Positions 16,295 to 23,734 of a DNA stretch of 40,700 bases are shown piece by piece. The notes below the pieces were generated by a model. It saw only the letters and a list, made by a program, of their open reading frames with translations, searched no databases and had not been told where the DNA came from. Position 1 is the stretch's first letter. Each line of letters starts with the position of its first letter. The DNA is from a virus. Location: IMG/VR virus record IMGVR_UViG_3300017991_000201, positions 1 through 40,700 of that record; one strand, written 5' to 3'. The position numbers were made by a program, and so were the translations under genes.

Positions 16295-17611
16295 ATGCCC
16301 GTCACGGAATTCGGATGGAGCTGTTGCGACGGCATCGAGTTGCCGCCGCCCAACTATTGTGAATGCTGGTGTCCGAATTGCGCGGGCGGTGGTTTCGATG
16401 GTTACGATGGCTACGACGGATACGACGGGTACGAAGAAAACGCCACGTGCTGTTACATCCTCCACTACGGCAGCGAGAGGATCGGCCTGTCTCTCAGCGT
16501 CATAGAGGACGAGGAGCATGAAGGCGAGTATTCGTGTGCGTGGACGGGGTTTCGGTGCGGCCAGGACGGGAGAGAAGACGTTTCGCTGAGCATCAACGAG
16601 GAGTCAGTCGCGCTCACGATAGGCAACACAACATACGAGTCAGACACAGGTGGATCCTGTTGCGGCACCATCCGAGTCGGTGGGCTCACGTTGTACGCAG
16701 GCCATCCCGACGTCTGCACCTACTACAAAGGCTGCGCGACAGTCACGTTGAGCAACATCAGTTCCAATTGCACTACGGCCGTCTGTCCAGAAATCAACGG
16801 AACCTACCATCTTGTGGGGAACGGCCAGGGCGGGTACATGGGCGGCATGTGCAACGCGGCTCACCCGTATCACACCCTGTTCCTGAAAGAAATCAACGCA
16901 GGCGTTTCAAGCGATGGGTCGGCAACGATAGTCCTCTGGGCCTATTACTACCATGAGGGCATTTTGCACAACTATGGCACCGTCACGTACAAGGGCAACG
17001 TGACCGATGGCTGTAGCTTCCGCTCCGCAACTGGAACACTCGCCAGCATGTGTAACTGGGGCACCGCATCGATTGGGGCCAGCCCTAGTGCCTGTCCACC
17101 GTGCGGAGAATCTCAAACGTGTGTTGACCGTACAGCTACCTGCTCGAACTGCATCGATGATGTCTTTCCGGATTACTACGAGGTAACGGTTCCAGGAGGG
17201 TTTAATCCAGGCTGTCTCTGGGACATTGATCAAATGATCTTCAGAAACATTGGATGGCCAGAGACAGAGCCCAGGACGTACCTAGTACCGGCCTCTTGCT
17301 CCGGTGGTTCGCTAAGTCCAGGGAACGGAATATGTGATCCGCTCTATGTTAATGTCCAAAACGGCGGAGTCGTATTGCATTGGGATATTCTTGGACCATC
17401 CGCAGGAACGTATTGGCTGCATTACGGCTGCGTGGACCCCAGCCAGTTTTGTCCTACACATTGGACGAGCGGGTGCGCCTGGAACTCCGCCGGGTCTTTC
17501 GATTGCTACCTATATGGGCAAACCCACACTCTGCCTCTGATTGCTTGGCAGTTGCCCTTTGGCATGTCAGATGCAGACGTTCCTGCGACCGTAACACTGA
17601 GGGCGGCATGA
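16295..17611 (+). CDS. Cysteine-rich tail fibre or adhesin-like protein
   Basis: A 438-residue protein with an exceptional number of cysteines, many paired (SCCDG, CECWCPNC, ATCCY, GGSCCG, CPPCGESQTC, ATCSNC), and a GYDGYDGYDGYD repeat near residue 36. The rest is Gly/Ser/Thr/Tyr-rich and beta-prone. Such composition suggests a disulphide-stabilised extracellular fold at the tail tip. The family is not recognised. It ends in an ATGA overlap with the glycosyltransferase gene, so the two are translationally coupled. AAAGGAAC precedes the ATG. Confidence 0.7.
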   Translation: MPVTEFGWSCCDGIELPPPNYCECWCPNCAGGGFDGYDGYDGYDGYEENATCCYILHYGSERIGLSLSVIEDEEHEGEYSCAWTGFRCGQDGREDVSLSINEESVALTIGNTTYESDTGGSCCGTIRVGGLTLYAGHPDVCTYYKGCATVTLSNISSNCTTAVCPEINGTYHLVGNGQGGYMGGMCNAAHPYHTLFLKEINAGVSSDGSATIVLWAYYYHEGILHNYGTVTYKGNVTDGCSFRSATGTLASMCNWGTASIGASPSACPPCGESQTCVDRTATCSNCIDDVFPDYYEVTVPGGFNPGCLWDIDQMIFRNIGWPETEPRTYLVPASCSGGSLSPGNGICDPLYVNVQNGGVVLHWDILGPSAGTYWLHYGCVDPSQFCPTHWTSGCAWNSAGSFDCYLYGQTHTLPLIAWQLPFGMSDADVPATVTLRAA

Positions 17612-19032
17612 CTGACATATGTGATTTCGAAGTAACAACCGAACAGGGCGTCTGGGTCTGCAAGAACTGCCGTGTGCTTACGCCTGAAGGCCGGAAGTAC
17701 ACGAACCCACCGACGCGGTCATGCCCTGGTATTGGGAGAGTCCTCGAGGAGGATCAGGCACTGTCCCCTCAGAGGCCGCCGTCCCTTGCACGCCAGGCTT
17801 GGAACCTGGCCCGATCGCTGACTGACTTCGTAGTCGACGGCTGCAAGACAGTCACGCAGAAACAGTACGAGGCTCGACTGGAGATCTGCGACGGCTGCGA
17901 TCACCGCCGCAACAATCGCTGCATGAAATGCGGCTGCCGGCTGTCGCTCAAGGCCCAAGGCCGCGCGTTCACCTGTCCGGAAGGGAAGTGGCCGAGCGTC
18001 GAGCGTCCCAGCCAATCAGCACCTGGTGCGATGAAGGTCGTCTTCTTTTCGCATGCTTTGGGCCGTGGCGGTGCCGAACGGTGGCTGGTCGACGTTGCTA
18101 CTGGACTCTCACGCGAACAGTTCGACGTGACGATCGTGTTGGACAACGGCTACCAGGATCCGGCCTTGATGCGTCGGGCCTCAGCGGTGCGTATCGTACC
18201 GCTCACAAAATGGGACGAATCCGAGTCCGTTGACGCAATGGTTTGCTGGAGCCGCATCCCGCCGGAGATCCAGGCAGAACACACGGTTTTCTGCCTGCAT
18301 GGGGCCGGCCCCTTCGCGAAGAACATGGCCGCGGCGGTCTCCAAGATCCCGGGAGTGCATCTTGCTGCAGTATCGCAGGTGGCGGCGGATGTGATGAAAC
18401 AGTACGGCCCCGTCGAGGTGATCTACAACGGCTGTCCTTCAGATCGAGCAAAGCAGATCCTCGACCGGAATGAGGTCAGGAGGAAGTACGGCATCTGGCC
18501 GGAAGCACTGGTGGTTGGTTTTCTCGGCAGGCTCGCGGCCGTAAAGCGTCCTCATCTGGTTGCCAGAGCGGTCGCGAGGCTAAGGAAACGAGGTCTCAGG
18601 GTGCGATCGATGTTTGTCGGCGACTACACGGGCCAGCATCGATCACGTTTCGAGCAGATCCGCCGGCTTGATCCCTATTCCGTCTTCACTGGGCCGCAAG
18701 AGAACGTGGGCGACTACCTGGCCGCGATGGACGTGATGATGCTCCCGAGCCAGACAGAGGGCTTCTCGCTGGCCATGATCGAAACATGGATGGCCGGCGT
18801 GCCTGTTGTATCAACGCCCGTCGGGGCTGTGCCGGAACTGGAAAACGAACACGGCTCGCTGGTTGTCCGTGTTCCGCTCGAGGCCAATGACGACGTGCTG
18901 GCCAATTCCATCCAGTTGGCAACGTCCCAGCGGCACAAGGCCGCCGTGACGTACGCCAAACGCCTGGCCTGCCGAGAGTACACGTTGGCCGCGATGATCC
19001 GCCGCTGGGAGAAGTACCTGCATTCGCTATGA
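17608..19032 (+). CDS. Zinc-ribbon / family 4 glycosyltransferase fusion
   Basis: A 474-residue protein in two parts. Residues 1-135 carry Cys clusters: CDFE, CKNC, later CDGCDHRRNNRCMKCGC and TCPEGKW, a zinc-ribbon type seen in phage genes beside tail modules. From residue 142 (MKVVFFSHALGRGGAERWLVDV) a GT-B fold follows, with the GGAE N-terminal motif, VIYNG, GFLGRLAAVKRPHLV, and the C-terminal acidic motif around E384 and E392 (EGFSLAMIETWMAGVPVV). These enzymes transfer a sugar from a nucleotide donor. Its start overlaps the previous gene (ATGA), and it is coupled to the sulfotransferase. Confidence 0.85.
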   Translation: MTDICDFEVTTEQGVWVCKNCRVLTPEGRKYTNPPTRSCPGIGRVLEEDQALSPQRPPSLARQAWNLARSLTDFVVDGCKTVTQKQYEARLEICDGCDHRRNNRCMKCGCRLSLKAQGRAFTCPEGKWPSVERPSQSAPGAMKVVFFSHALGRGGAERWLVDVATGLSREQFDVTIVLDNGYQDPALMRRASAVRIVPLTKWDESESVDAMVCWSRIPPEIQAEHTVFCLHGAGPFAKNMAAAVSKIPGVHLAAVSQVAADVMKQYGPVEVIYNGCPSDRAKQILDRNEVRRKYGIWPEALVVGFLGRLAAVKRPHLVARAVARLRKRGLRVRSMFVGDYTGQHRSRFEQIRRLDPYSVFTGPQENVGDYLAAMDVMMLPSQTEGFSLAMIETWMAGVPVVSTPVGAVPELENEHGSLVVRVPLEANDDVLANSIQLATSQRHKAAVTYAKRLACREYTLAAMIRRWEKYLHSL

Positions 19033-19637
19033 TCGTCTCACACTCCTACAAGTTCGTCATCGTCGGGCCACCCAAGACCGCCAGCACGACACTCCACCAA
19101 TGGCTCATTGCGCCGCCCTTCTGTGATCACCATTACCCACCGCCGGCTGAGCGGAAGGGGCAGCACGACGCACCTGAGGGCCTGGACGACTACGCCATGG
19201 CCCTCGCCTGGCGAGATCCTCTCGATCGGGAAGTGAGCCTGTGGGCACACTCCCAATCCCCTCGTACACGTGAGGTGGAGAAGACGCCGGAGCTGACGTT
19301 TGCCGAATTCGTGATGGACTGGCAGCCGTCGGCAATATGGTTCTACAATCGCCCGCAAGCCTGGTGGGTGCGTCAGATGCCCCGTGTCGATCACGTGATC
19401 CGGTTCAACCAGCTCCTGCCCGACGTGAAGGCCTTCCTGCCGATCGCGGCCGCGATCGCCGGCGGGCACTTCCTCCGGCCGATGCCGCGGCTGAACGCGA
19501 CGCGTCATAAGCCGTGGCGGGAGTACTACACGCCGGCGATCAAACGCGTGGTCCGAGAGCGATTCTCGGAGGATCTTTGGGAGAATTTCAGAGCCGCCCG
19601 TCCCACGTGTAGACGCCGGGCCCGTCCTTTGTCGTAG
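19029..19637 (+). CDS. PAPS-dependent sulfotransferase
   Basis: A 202-residue protein with both cofactor motifs of the sulfotransferase fold: the 5'-phosphosulfate loop VIVGPPKTASTTLHQWL (about 11-26), and the 3'-phosphate site WRDPLDREVSLWAHS with Arg62 and Ser70. It should transfer sulfate from PAPS to a hydroxyl, probably on a carbohydrate given its neighbour. The ATG overlaps the glycosyltransferase stop. The protein is short for the family, and its last 50 nt are antisense to the convergent gene at 19588-20121, so the C-terminus may be truncated or recently joined. Confidence 0.82.
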   Translation: MIVSHSYKFVIVGPPKTASTTLHQWLIAPPFCDHHYPPPAERKGQHDAPEGLDDYAMALAWRDPLDREVSLWAHSQSPRTREVEKTPELTFAEFVMDWQPSAIWFYNRPQAWWVRQMPRVDHVIRFNQLLPDVKAFLPIAAAIAGGHFLRPMPRLNATRHKPWREYYTPAIKRVVRERFSEDLWENFRAARPTCRRRARPLS

Positions 19638-20121
19638 CGTTGATTTCCAGATGTATGACAGCCTGTTCTGTGGGCTGAAACCGGCGGCCCTCTGAATCAA
19701 CGAATGTGAGCAGGCCGCCCTTCAGCACGTCGCCAGGCCGAACGCGGTGAACGAGATCGCCCTGATACTTGCGGTTAATCGTTATCTGCATATCGATCCA
19801 GTCGCGATCGCCGGTGTGCTCGACTACGATGACGCCGATCCCTTTCTCGTACACAATGGCCGACAGAGGCACAGGGAGATTTCTCGACTGGTGAGAAGCG
19901 GATACCGCTCGGTTGGGTGTTTGTGGACGGGGAAGCTGTGACACCCACAGTGGAATGGCGACGAGCCCCAAGCAGAGGACGGGAATCGCGAGAAGAACGA
20001 GGACGGGAGAACGCTTCCGGCGCCGGCGCTTGCGACGCGTCCGGATGGTCACTTGCGGTGGCTCGACAGGCATTTCGGGGATGCTGCTCATTGTGGAGCT
20101 ACCCGTTGTCGGCGTCTTCAC
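19588..20121 (-). CDS. Single-pass membrane protein of unknown function
   Basis: A 177-residue protein: Pro-rich N-terminus, a very basic run (RTRRKRRRRKRS), one transmembrane segment (PVLVLLAIPVLCLGLVAIPLW), then an extracytoplasmic beta-rich domain (IVYEKGIGVIVVEHTGDRDWIDMQITINRKYQGDLVHRVRPGDV, with VYTWDG at the end). The positive-inside rule puts the C-terminal domain outside. GTG 20121 is the longest start; an ATG at 20091 lies 8 nt after the upstream stop and may be the true one. Last gene of a three-gene minus-strand cassette. Not recognised as a family. Confidence 0.6.
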   Translation of the reverse strand: MKTPTTGSSTMSSIPEMPVEPPQVTIRTRRKRRRRKRSPVLVLLAIPVLCLGLVAIPLWVSQLPRPQTPNRAVSASHQSRNLPVPLSAIVYEKGIGVIVVEHTGDRDWIDMQITINRKYQGDLVHRVRPGDVLKGGLLTFVDSEGRRFQPTEQAVIHLEINATTKDGPGVYTWDGRL

Positions 20122-20635
20122 TCTCTGCGGCTTGCGTTCCCGCTTTCTCGCGTGGCCGGCCGTTTTCTTCTTCCTCCGCTTCCTTCTCGAGATGCTCGAA
20201 CCAATCAGTCAGCGACCAACTCATCACCCAGAAGCTGATCAGAAGAAGGACAATCGCAAGGATGCCAAGCCCCAGACAGATCCACACGGCCCAGGCCTTG
20301 GAAATCAGCCCAAGCGTGACCTGTGCGATCGCTGCAGCGATCGACGTCAGGATCGTCCAGAAGAGAAGTACACTCAAACGCCGAAGTGGAGCGTAATACT
20401 TGAGTGACGGCTTCACTTGCCGGAGTCCGCGAATCTGATCGTGATAGTGCTTCTTGCTGTAGATCTCCTTCTGGAGATGAATCACGATGAACGTCTTGGC
20501 CGAGAGCAGGAAAGCTGCCAAGGTCAGAAAGCCGCTGAACAGATTGCCGCGCAAGTTCTCCGCATAGAACCTGACGAAATCTGAGATCGCCACCGCGGTC
20601 TCGGTTGGGGCGGCGCACGAGAAAAGCACGTCCAT
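20099..20635 (-). CDS. Multi-pass membrane protein in minus-strand cassette
   Basis: A 178-residue protein with three clear hydrophobic segments: NLFSGFLTLAAFLLSAKTFIVI, LSVLLFWTILTSIAAAIAQV, and WAVWICLGLGILAIVLLLISFWV, and a highly charged cytoplasmic C-terminus (EKEAEEEENGRPREKAG). The ATG at 20635 has AAGGAA just upstream. The gene starts 4 nt after the end of the 309-residue gene and overlaps the next gene by 23 nt, so the three form an operon. No family recognised. A small membrane protein paired with a larger soluble partner is a layout seen in phage exclusion and defence systems. Confidence 0.7.
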   Translation of the reverse strand: MDVLFSCAAPTETAVAISDFVRFYAENLRGNLFSGFLTLAAFLLSAKTFIVIHLQKEIYSKKHYHDQIRGLRQVKPSLKYYAPLRRLSVLLFWTILTSIAAAIAQVTLGLISKAWAVWICLGLGILAIVLLLISFWVMSWSLTDWFEHLEKEAEEEENGRPREKAGTQAAESEDADNG

Positions 20636-20639
20636 TTCC

Positions 20640-21569
20640 TTACCCCTCGAAGATCCGATTATTGTCTGCTGCCGTGTCCAAAAGAAGATCAAGCACAGGT
20701 GAATCCTCAACGCGAGTCACGTCGAGCGCTTCGTTGTTCGTAATCGTGTCATAATCCCACATGCCAAAGATCTCGGGCTTGGGGTTCAAAGGAACGGTAT
20801 CGCCATGGCCTTGTGAGTCCTTTCCGTGTACCAACCCGGTTGATGCCTCACCGCTCTCGAAGAACGAAGCTATGAGATCCCGCAACTGCCGTACATGCGA
20901 CCGTTGTGTATTGAAAGTCAAGTGCCGACGTTCCAGGACGACTCTGTCCTTCACAGACGTGAACACGCCCTCATTGACCTTCGGAACGGCGTAGGTCCAA
21001 GTGACACTCTTGATCTCTCGAAGCCTTCGGAGCTGCTGAATGATTGTTCCACGCATCATCAGCGGATCCACAGAAAACTGCCCCGACTTGTACGTGCGTC
21101 TGATCCGCCTCTCGTCCTTCCTGTGGTGCTTAGCATCGTTCAATTCGGCAAGTTCAGCAAGCTCAATATCGCGTTGGTTGGTGAGGCATCCGTTGTATTG
21201 GACCTTGCAGAAATTCCCGAACTGCCGAAGACTACACGAGCCCCGGTACCAGAGATAGAGCCCCCGCCATGTTGCCTTGTTCACGACGAAGAAGTTGAAG
21301 TCCATCGGCCTGGCGTTTTCCTCCGACTCGTTGACGACAACCTCAAACCCCTCACCTTTGTCGACCAGCTCACAGTACTTCTTGTGATCCCTGATCGTCA
21401 GAAGCAGCCCGACATAGTACTTGTCCCGTTCCTTCAGGTAGATCAGCCGTTTGAAGCCTTTGAACTTGATTTCCGAACCGATCAGAGTTCGGATGAAGGC
21501 TGCGAACTGGTCGATCGTCACGGCCCCTTGTTGTTGCCACACGAAACCCTGCGCCTGTGCCTTCATCAT
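20640..21569 (-). CDS. Unknown soluble protein, lead gene of minus-strand cassette
   Basis: A 309-residue protein without signal or transmembrane segments. Visible stretches are AFIRTLIGSEIKFKGFKRLIYL, YYVGLLLTIRDHKKYCELVDKGEGFEVVVNE, FNFFVVNKATWRGLYLWYRGSCSLRQFGNF, then charged helices and VTWTYAVPKVNEGVFTSVKDRVVLERRHLTF. I do not recognise the family. Being transcribed against the late operon, with its own promoter and a membrane partner, it resembles lysogenic-conversion, superinfection-exclusion or defence genes carried by prophages. A GGGAGCA site lies just before the ATG. Confidence 0.7.
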   Translation of the reverse strand: MMKAQAQGFVWQQQGAVTIDQFAAFIRTLIGSEIKFKGFKRLIYLKERDKYYVGLLLTIRDHKKYCELVDKGEGFEVVVNESEENARPMDFNFFVVNKATWRGLYLWYRGSCSLRQFGNFCKVQYNGCLTNQRDIELAELAELNDAKHHRKDERRIRRTYKSGQFSVDPLMMRGTIIQQLRRLREIKSVTWTYAVPKVNEGVFTSVKDRVVLERRHLTFNTQRSHVRQLRDLIASFFESGEASTGLVHGKDSQGHGDTVPLNPKPEIFGMWDYDTITNNEALDVTRVEDSPVLDLLLDTAADNNRIFEG

Positions 21570-21611
21570 TGCTCCCAGATATCGGTTTCACGCTAGTGCC
21601 AAGGAGCCTAC

Positions 21612-21640
21612 ACCGTACCACACCGATGGGCCGTATGCAA
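21612..21640 (-). promoter_or_regulatory. Possible promoter for minus-strand cassette
   Basis: On the minus strand TTGCAT (21640-21635) and TACGGT (21617-21612) are separated by exactly 17 nt. The match to TTGACA/TATAAT is moderate to weak, but the spacing is ideal and the element lies about 45 nt upstream of the 309-residue gene's ATG. Confidence 0.35.
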
Positions 21641-21910
21641 TCACCGACGGAAGTGACAATTCCACCTGTCTAAATTGGCGGAAATCCGCATCCTCAACCC
21701 CTTCCAAAAACGTGAAGAAATTCCATCTGTGCCTGTTGCAGAAAATGCACGCCTCGCTATCATAGGTGTACTAAGTATAGTGGTTTCTACAACCCATCTC
21801 TAAGGGTGCCCGGCCGGACACGATGTCTGCCTCTGATTCGGGCGGTAACCGCTACTCCGTGGCGATGGATGCCGAGTGACGGAGTACCATCAATCGGTGG
21901 AGGTTTCACT
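21641..21910 (+). promoter_or_regulatory. Intergenic region upstream of LexA-like gene
   Basis: No gene is seen in this divergent intergenic stretch. A -10-like TATAGT lies at 21776-21781 within GTACTAAGTATAGTGG, without a clear -35. The minus-strand reading of this segment (CCACTAT...) shares the CACTAT half-site found in the operator-like palindrome at 22865-22886, so both may be targets of one regulator. A GGAGG site immediately precedes the downstream ATG. Confidence 0.3.
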
Positions 21911-22291
21911 ATGAAAACGTCTCCTACGGCTCCCCCTGCGCTCACTAGACGTCAACGGGCTGTTTTGCAGTTCATCCGCACTCACATCGATCGTGAGGGC
22001 TATCCCCCGACCGTTCGGGAGATCGGTGACCACATGCACATTCGCTCGCCAAACGGCATCATGTGCCACCTGAAGGCTCTTGAGAACAGAGGCAAGATCA
22101 CCCGGACTCACAACTGCTCCCGCGCCATTCGGCTCTGTGAGCCCACCAGAAAGGAAACGAACGTCACTCGTGGATCAATCGAGCGGCGCACGGCTCGCCT
22201 GCTCGAATCGATGTCCGTGGTGCAGCTCCGAGGCTTGGTCACCGAAATAGATCGCCGGACGGCGAATCGACTGAAGAAGGCGCTGAAGTAA
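21911..22291 (+). CDS. LexA-type DNA-binding protein without protease domain
   Basis: A 126-residue protein whose residues 11-75 match the LexA winged-helix domain: LTRRQRAVLQFIRTHIDREGYPPTVREIGDHMHIRSPNGIMCHLKALENRGKITR. The S24 autocleavage domain and the Ala-Gly cleavage site are absent; instead a short basic helical tail follows. It is therefore likely a repressor not inactivated by RecA cleavage, or a competitor for LexA sites. GGTGGAGG precedes the ATG. It is placed between the minus-strand cassette and the integrase, where a lysogeny regulator is expected. A second protein of the same type is encoded at 30504. Confidence 0.82.
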   Translation: MKTSPTAPPALTRRQRAVLQFIRTHIDREGYPPTVREIGDHMHIRSPNGIMCHLKALENRGKITRTHNCSRAIRLCEPTRKETNVTRGSIERRTARLLESMSVVQLRGLVTEIDRRTANRLKKALK

Positions 22292-22864
22292 CCTCACCTG
22301 GCAGGAGCCAGCCGGTGCCCGCCGCGATGAGTCGTGCCGTCGATCGGGCAGCGTATCTTCTGACTTGAGCAATGGAGACCACACTCCGAGTATCTAACGG
22401 AGCGATCTGTCACGATTTCGCTGGCAGGGGGTTTTGCCTGAATCCCTTACCATCCGGTGCCACAAGTGTTGCACTGTTCGCACCGGGTGATAAGTTGGCC
22501 GGTAGTATCGCGTCTTTCAGGCCGGCCGCGGGGAACGTCGAGTTCGCACCTCGACGCCCCCACAACCAGCGGCCATCTCAGCAACGGCCGCCAGCGCGAC
22601 CGGTTGGGTTGGAGAGCATTGCCCCCCAATCCCCAAACACGTACATTGATGGACATAGCCGACCGCCAGCGGCTTCCCCAGGGACCTCCGGAGCGTACGC
22701 GCCCCGGTTGGTCGTGGGGTGCGCGTGCGCATCTCACCTCTTCCCTGGGAGAGGCCTGGCGGTGGCCAGCCGGGGTGTTTTTGCGCACCCGCGTCGCAAC
22801 ATGGAAGATCTGTCTCCTCTGAATCTTGTTCGTGACTGCCTCTCTTCCACGCTACCGCACGCGG

Positions 22865-22899
22865 CACACTATGACAATGTAGTGTGTTTCCTGTATTAC
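22865..22899 (+). promoter_or_regulatory. Promoter overlapped by operator-like palindrome
   Basis: A perfect inverted repeat (CACACTA 22865-22871 and TAGTGTG 22880-22886, 8-nt centre) overlaps a -35-like ATGACA (22871-22876). After a 17-nt spacer comes a -10-like TATTAC (22894-22899). The 22-bp palindrome covering the -35 box is typical of a repressor operator. Transcription would start near 22906, run through strong hairpins, and stop at the terminator at 23142-23169. Confidence 0.5.
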
Positions 22900-23141
22900 A
22901 AGGAGTCGCTGCCAGTCTGTTCAGGCTCCGCAACCACCTGCGGTGCAAGCACTTCCGAAACCCCTTATGCCGGGGCGGTGCTTGACGAATCCGCCCAGGC
23001 AAGTATGATGGGCGTTTTGAAGTACGTCTTACCAGCGCACGAAAAACGCCGGTCGCGGGCTTACCAGGCCCCCCCGGCTCTACCTTCGCTGCCAATGCAC
23101 GGATCAGGCCCATGCACGGAAGCTCCAGCAGCTTGTGCTTT

Positions 23142-23169
23142 ATGGCGCATTCTCAGCGCCATTCTTTTT
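23142..23169 (+). terminator. Intrinsic terminator
   Basis: A perfect 7-bp stem (ATGGCGC and GCGCCAT) with a 7-nt loop is followed by TC and a run of five T. The next ORF starts 300 nt further on. This would end a plus-strand RNA from the preceding non-coding region. Confidence 0.7.
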
Positions 23170-23269
23170 GCGTTCCCGTGGTTCTGCGCTGCGGAGAACC
23201 CGCGCGCCTTCTCTCGCCGGCGATGCCAGGAGATGAGCCTATGAGCTGAGTTTTGCCAAGAATGCAGGA

Positions 23270-23432
23270 AGGCCAATCGTTGCAACCCGATTGGCCTGTG
23301 ACTGCGAGCTAATCTGTCGCCGGAACACCGTGGAAAGTAGACCGGCAAGCGTGACCTGACTCACAACAAAGGACCGTTCGAAAGCCCCGATTGGCCCTCT
23401 GCGTAGATCGTACGCCAATTTACCGGCCAATC
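23270..23432. promoter_or_regulatory. Operator-like cluster of GGCCAATC motifs
   Basis: GGCCAATC occurs at 23271-23278 and 23425-23432, and its complement GATTGGCC at 23289-23296 and 23389-23396. The first pair forms a perfect 10-bp inverted repeat (23270-23279 and 23288-23297) with an 8-nt loop; the second pair forms a wider one. All lie directly upstream of the integrase operon. I infer binding sites for a regulator or a directionality factor. No clear -35/-10 pair is seen. Confidence 0.45.
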
Positions 23433-23467
23433 CAGGGGTTGTCAAATGAATTTGAGGAAAAATCCCA

Positions 23468-23734
23468 ATGGCCATAGAAGCAATGGATTTGGAAATCGAG
23501 GCAATTCGCAACTCTGGTGTTTTCGGGATGGACCCCGCCCATGTGGGGACCGAACTTCACGCCGCGGCCTTTCTGCATTTGGGCCGGCGGTGTGTGATCG
23601 AGAACATCCTCGGTGATATGGAAGAAGACGTCGCAATACGCGGGAATCGCTACATTTTCCGGTGGGGCAAGATCGCCCAGTGGGCAGACGACAACTCCGG
23701 CCGGAAGGATCGTAAGGAGGGCAAAGCGAAATGA
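23468..23734 (+). CDS. Small protein coupled to integrase (possible Xis-like)
   Basis: An 88-residue protein (MAIEAMDLEIEAIRNSGVFGMDPAHVGTELHAAAFLHLGRRCVIENILGDMEEDVAIRGNRYIFRW...) with a charged C-terminal tail. No clear helix-turn-helix or zinc motif can be called. It overlaps the integrase start (ATGA at 23731), and a GAGGAAAA site precedes its ATG. A small gene coupled to an integrase is often an excisionase, so that role is a positional guess only. Confidence 0.6.
   Translation: MAIEAMDLEIEAIRNSGVFGMDPAHVGTELHAAAFLHLGRRCVIENILGDMEEDVAIRGNRYIFRWGKIAQWADDNSGRKDRKEGKAK

Larger units (their letters stand above)
22300..23170 (+). ncRNA. Candidate large structured non-coding region
   Basis: No believable gene fills 22292-23467: the open frames on both strands have unnatural composition and no ribosome sites. 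The stretch is dense in strong hairpins. Examples: CGTCGAG/CTCGACG and GCGGCC/GGCCGC near 22535-22590; a closing stem GGGTGCGC/GCGCACCC (22717-22724 with 22783-22790) around two inner hairpins; 22928-22943; a long hairpin 22946-22984 with arms CAAGCAC/GTGCTTG; 22992-23014; and 23114-23138. It ends at a plus-strand intrinsic terminator. Either one large RNA, or a smaller one of about 265 nt starting near 22906. Confidence 0.45.

Noticed and set aside
20099-21569. Identification of the membrane/soluble pair as the Kiwa defence system (KwaA/KwaB)
   Set aside because: Sizes and layout are similar, but I see no sequence features of the KwaB domain. It is left as an unknown cassette.
22517-23113. 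A 198-codon open frame on the minus strand in the same region
   Set aside because: Its composition is Arg/Pro/Cys-rich with no recognisable domain, and it lies over the same hairpins. I could not exclude it fully, but I consider it a shadow.
22372-23244. A 290-codon open frame on the plus strand
   Set aside because: It has no ribosome site, a protein composition without domain patterns, and covers multiple perfect hairpins, a promoter and a terminator. GC-rich DNA easily gives long open frames.
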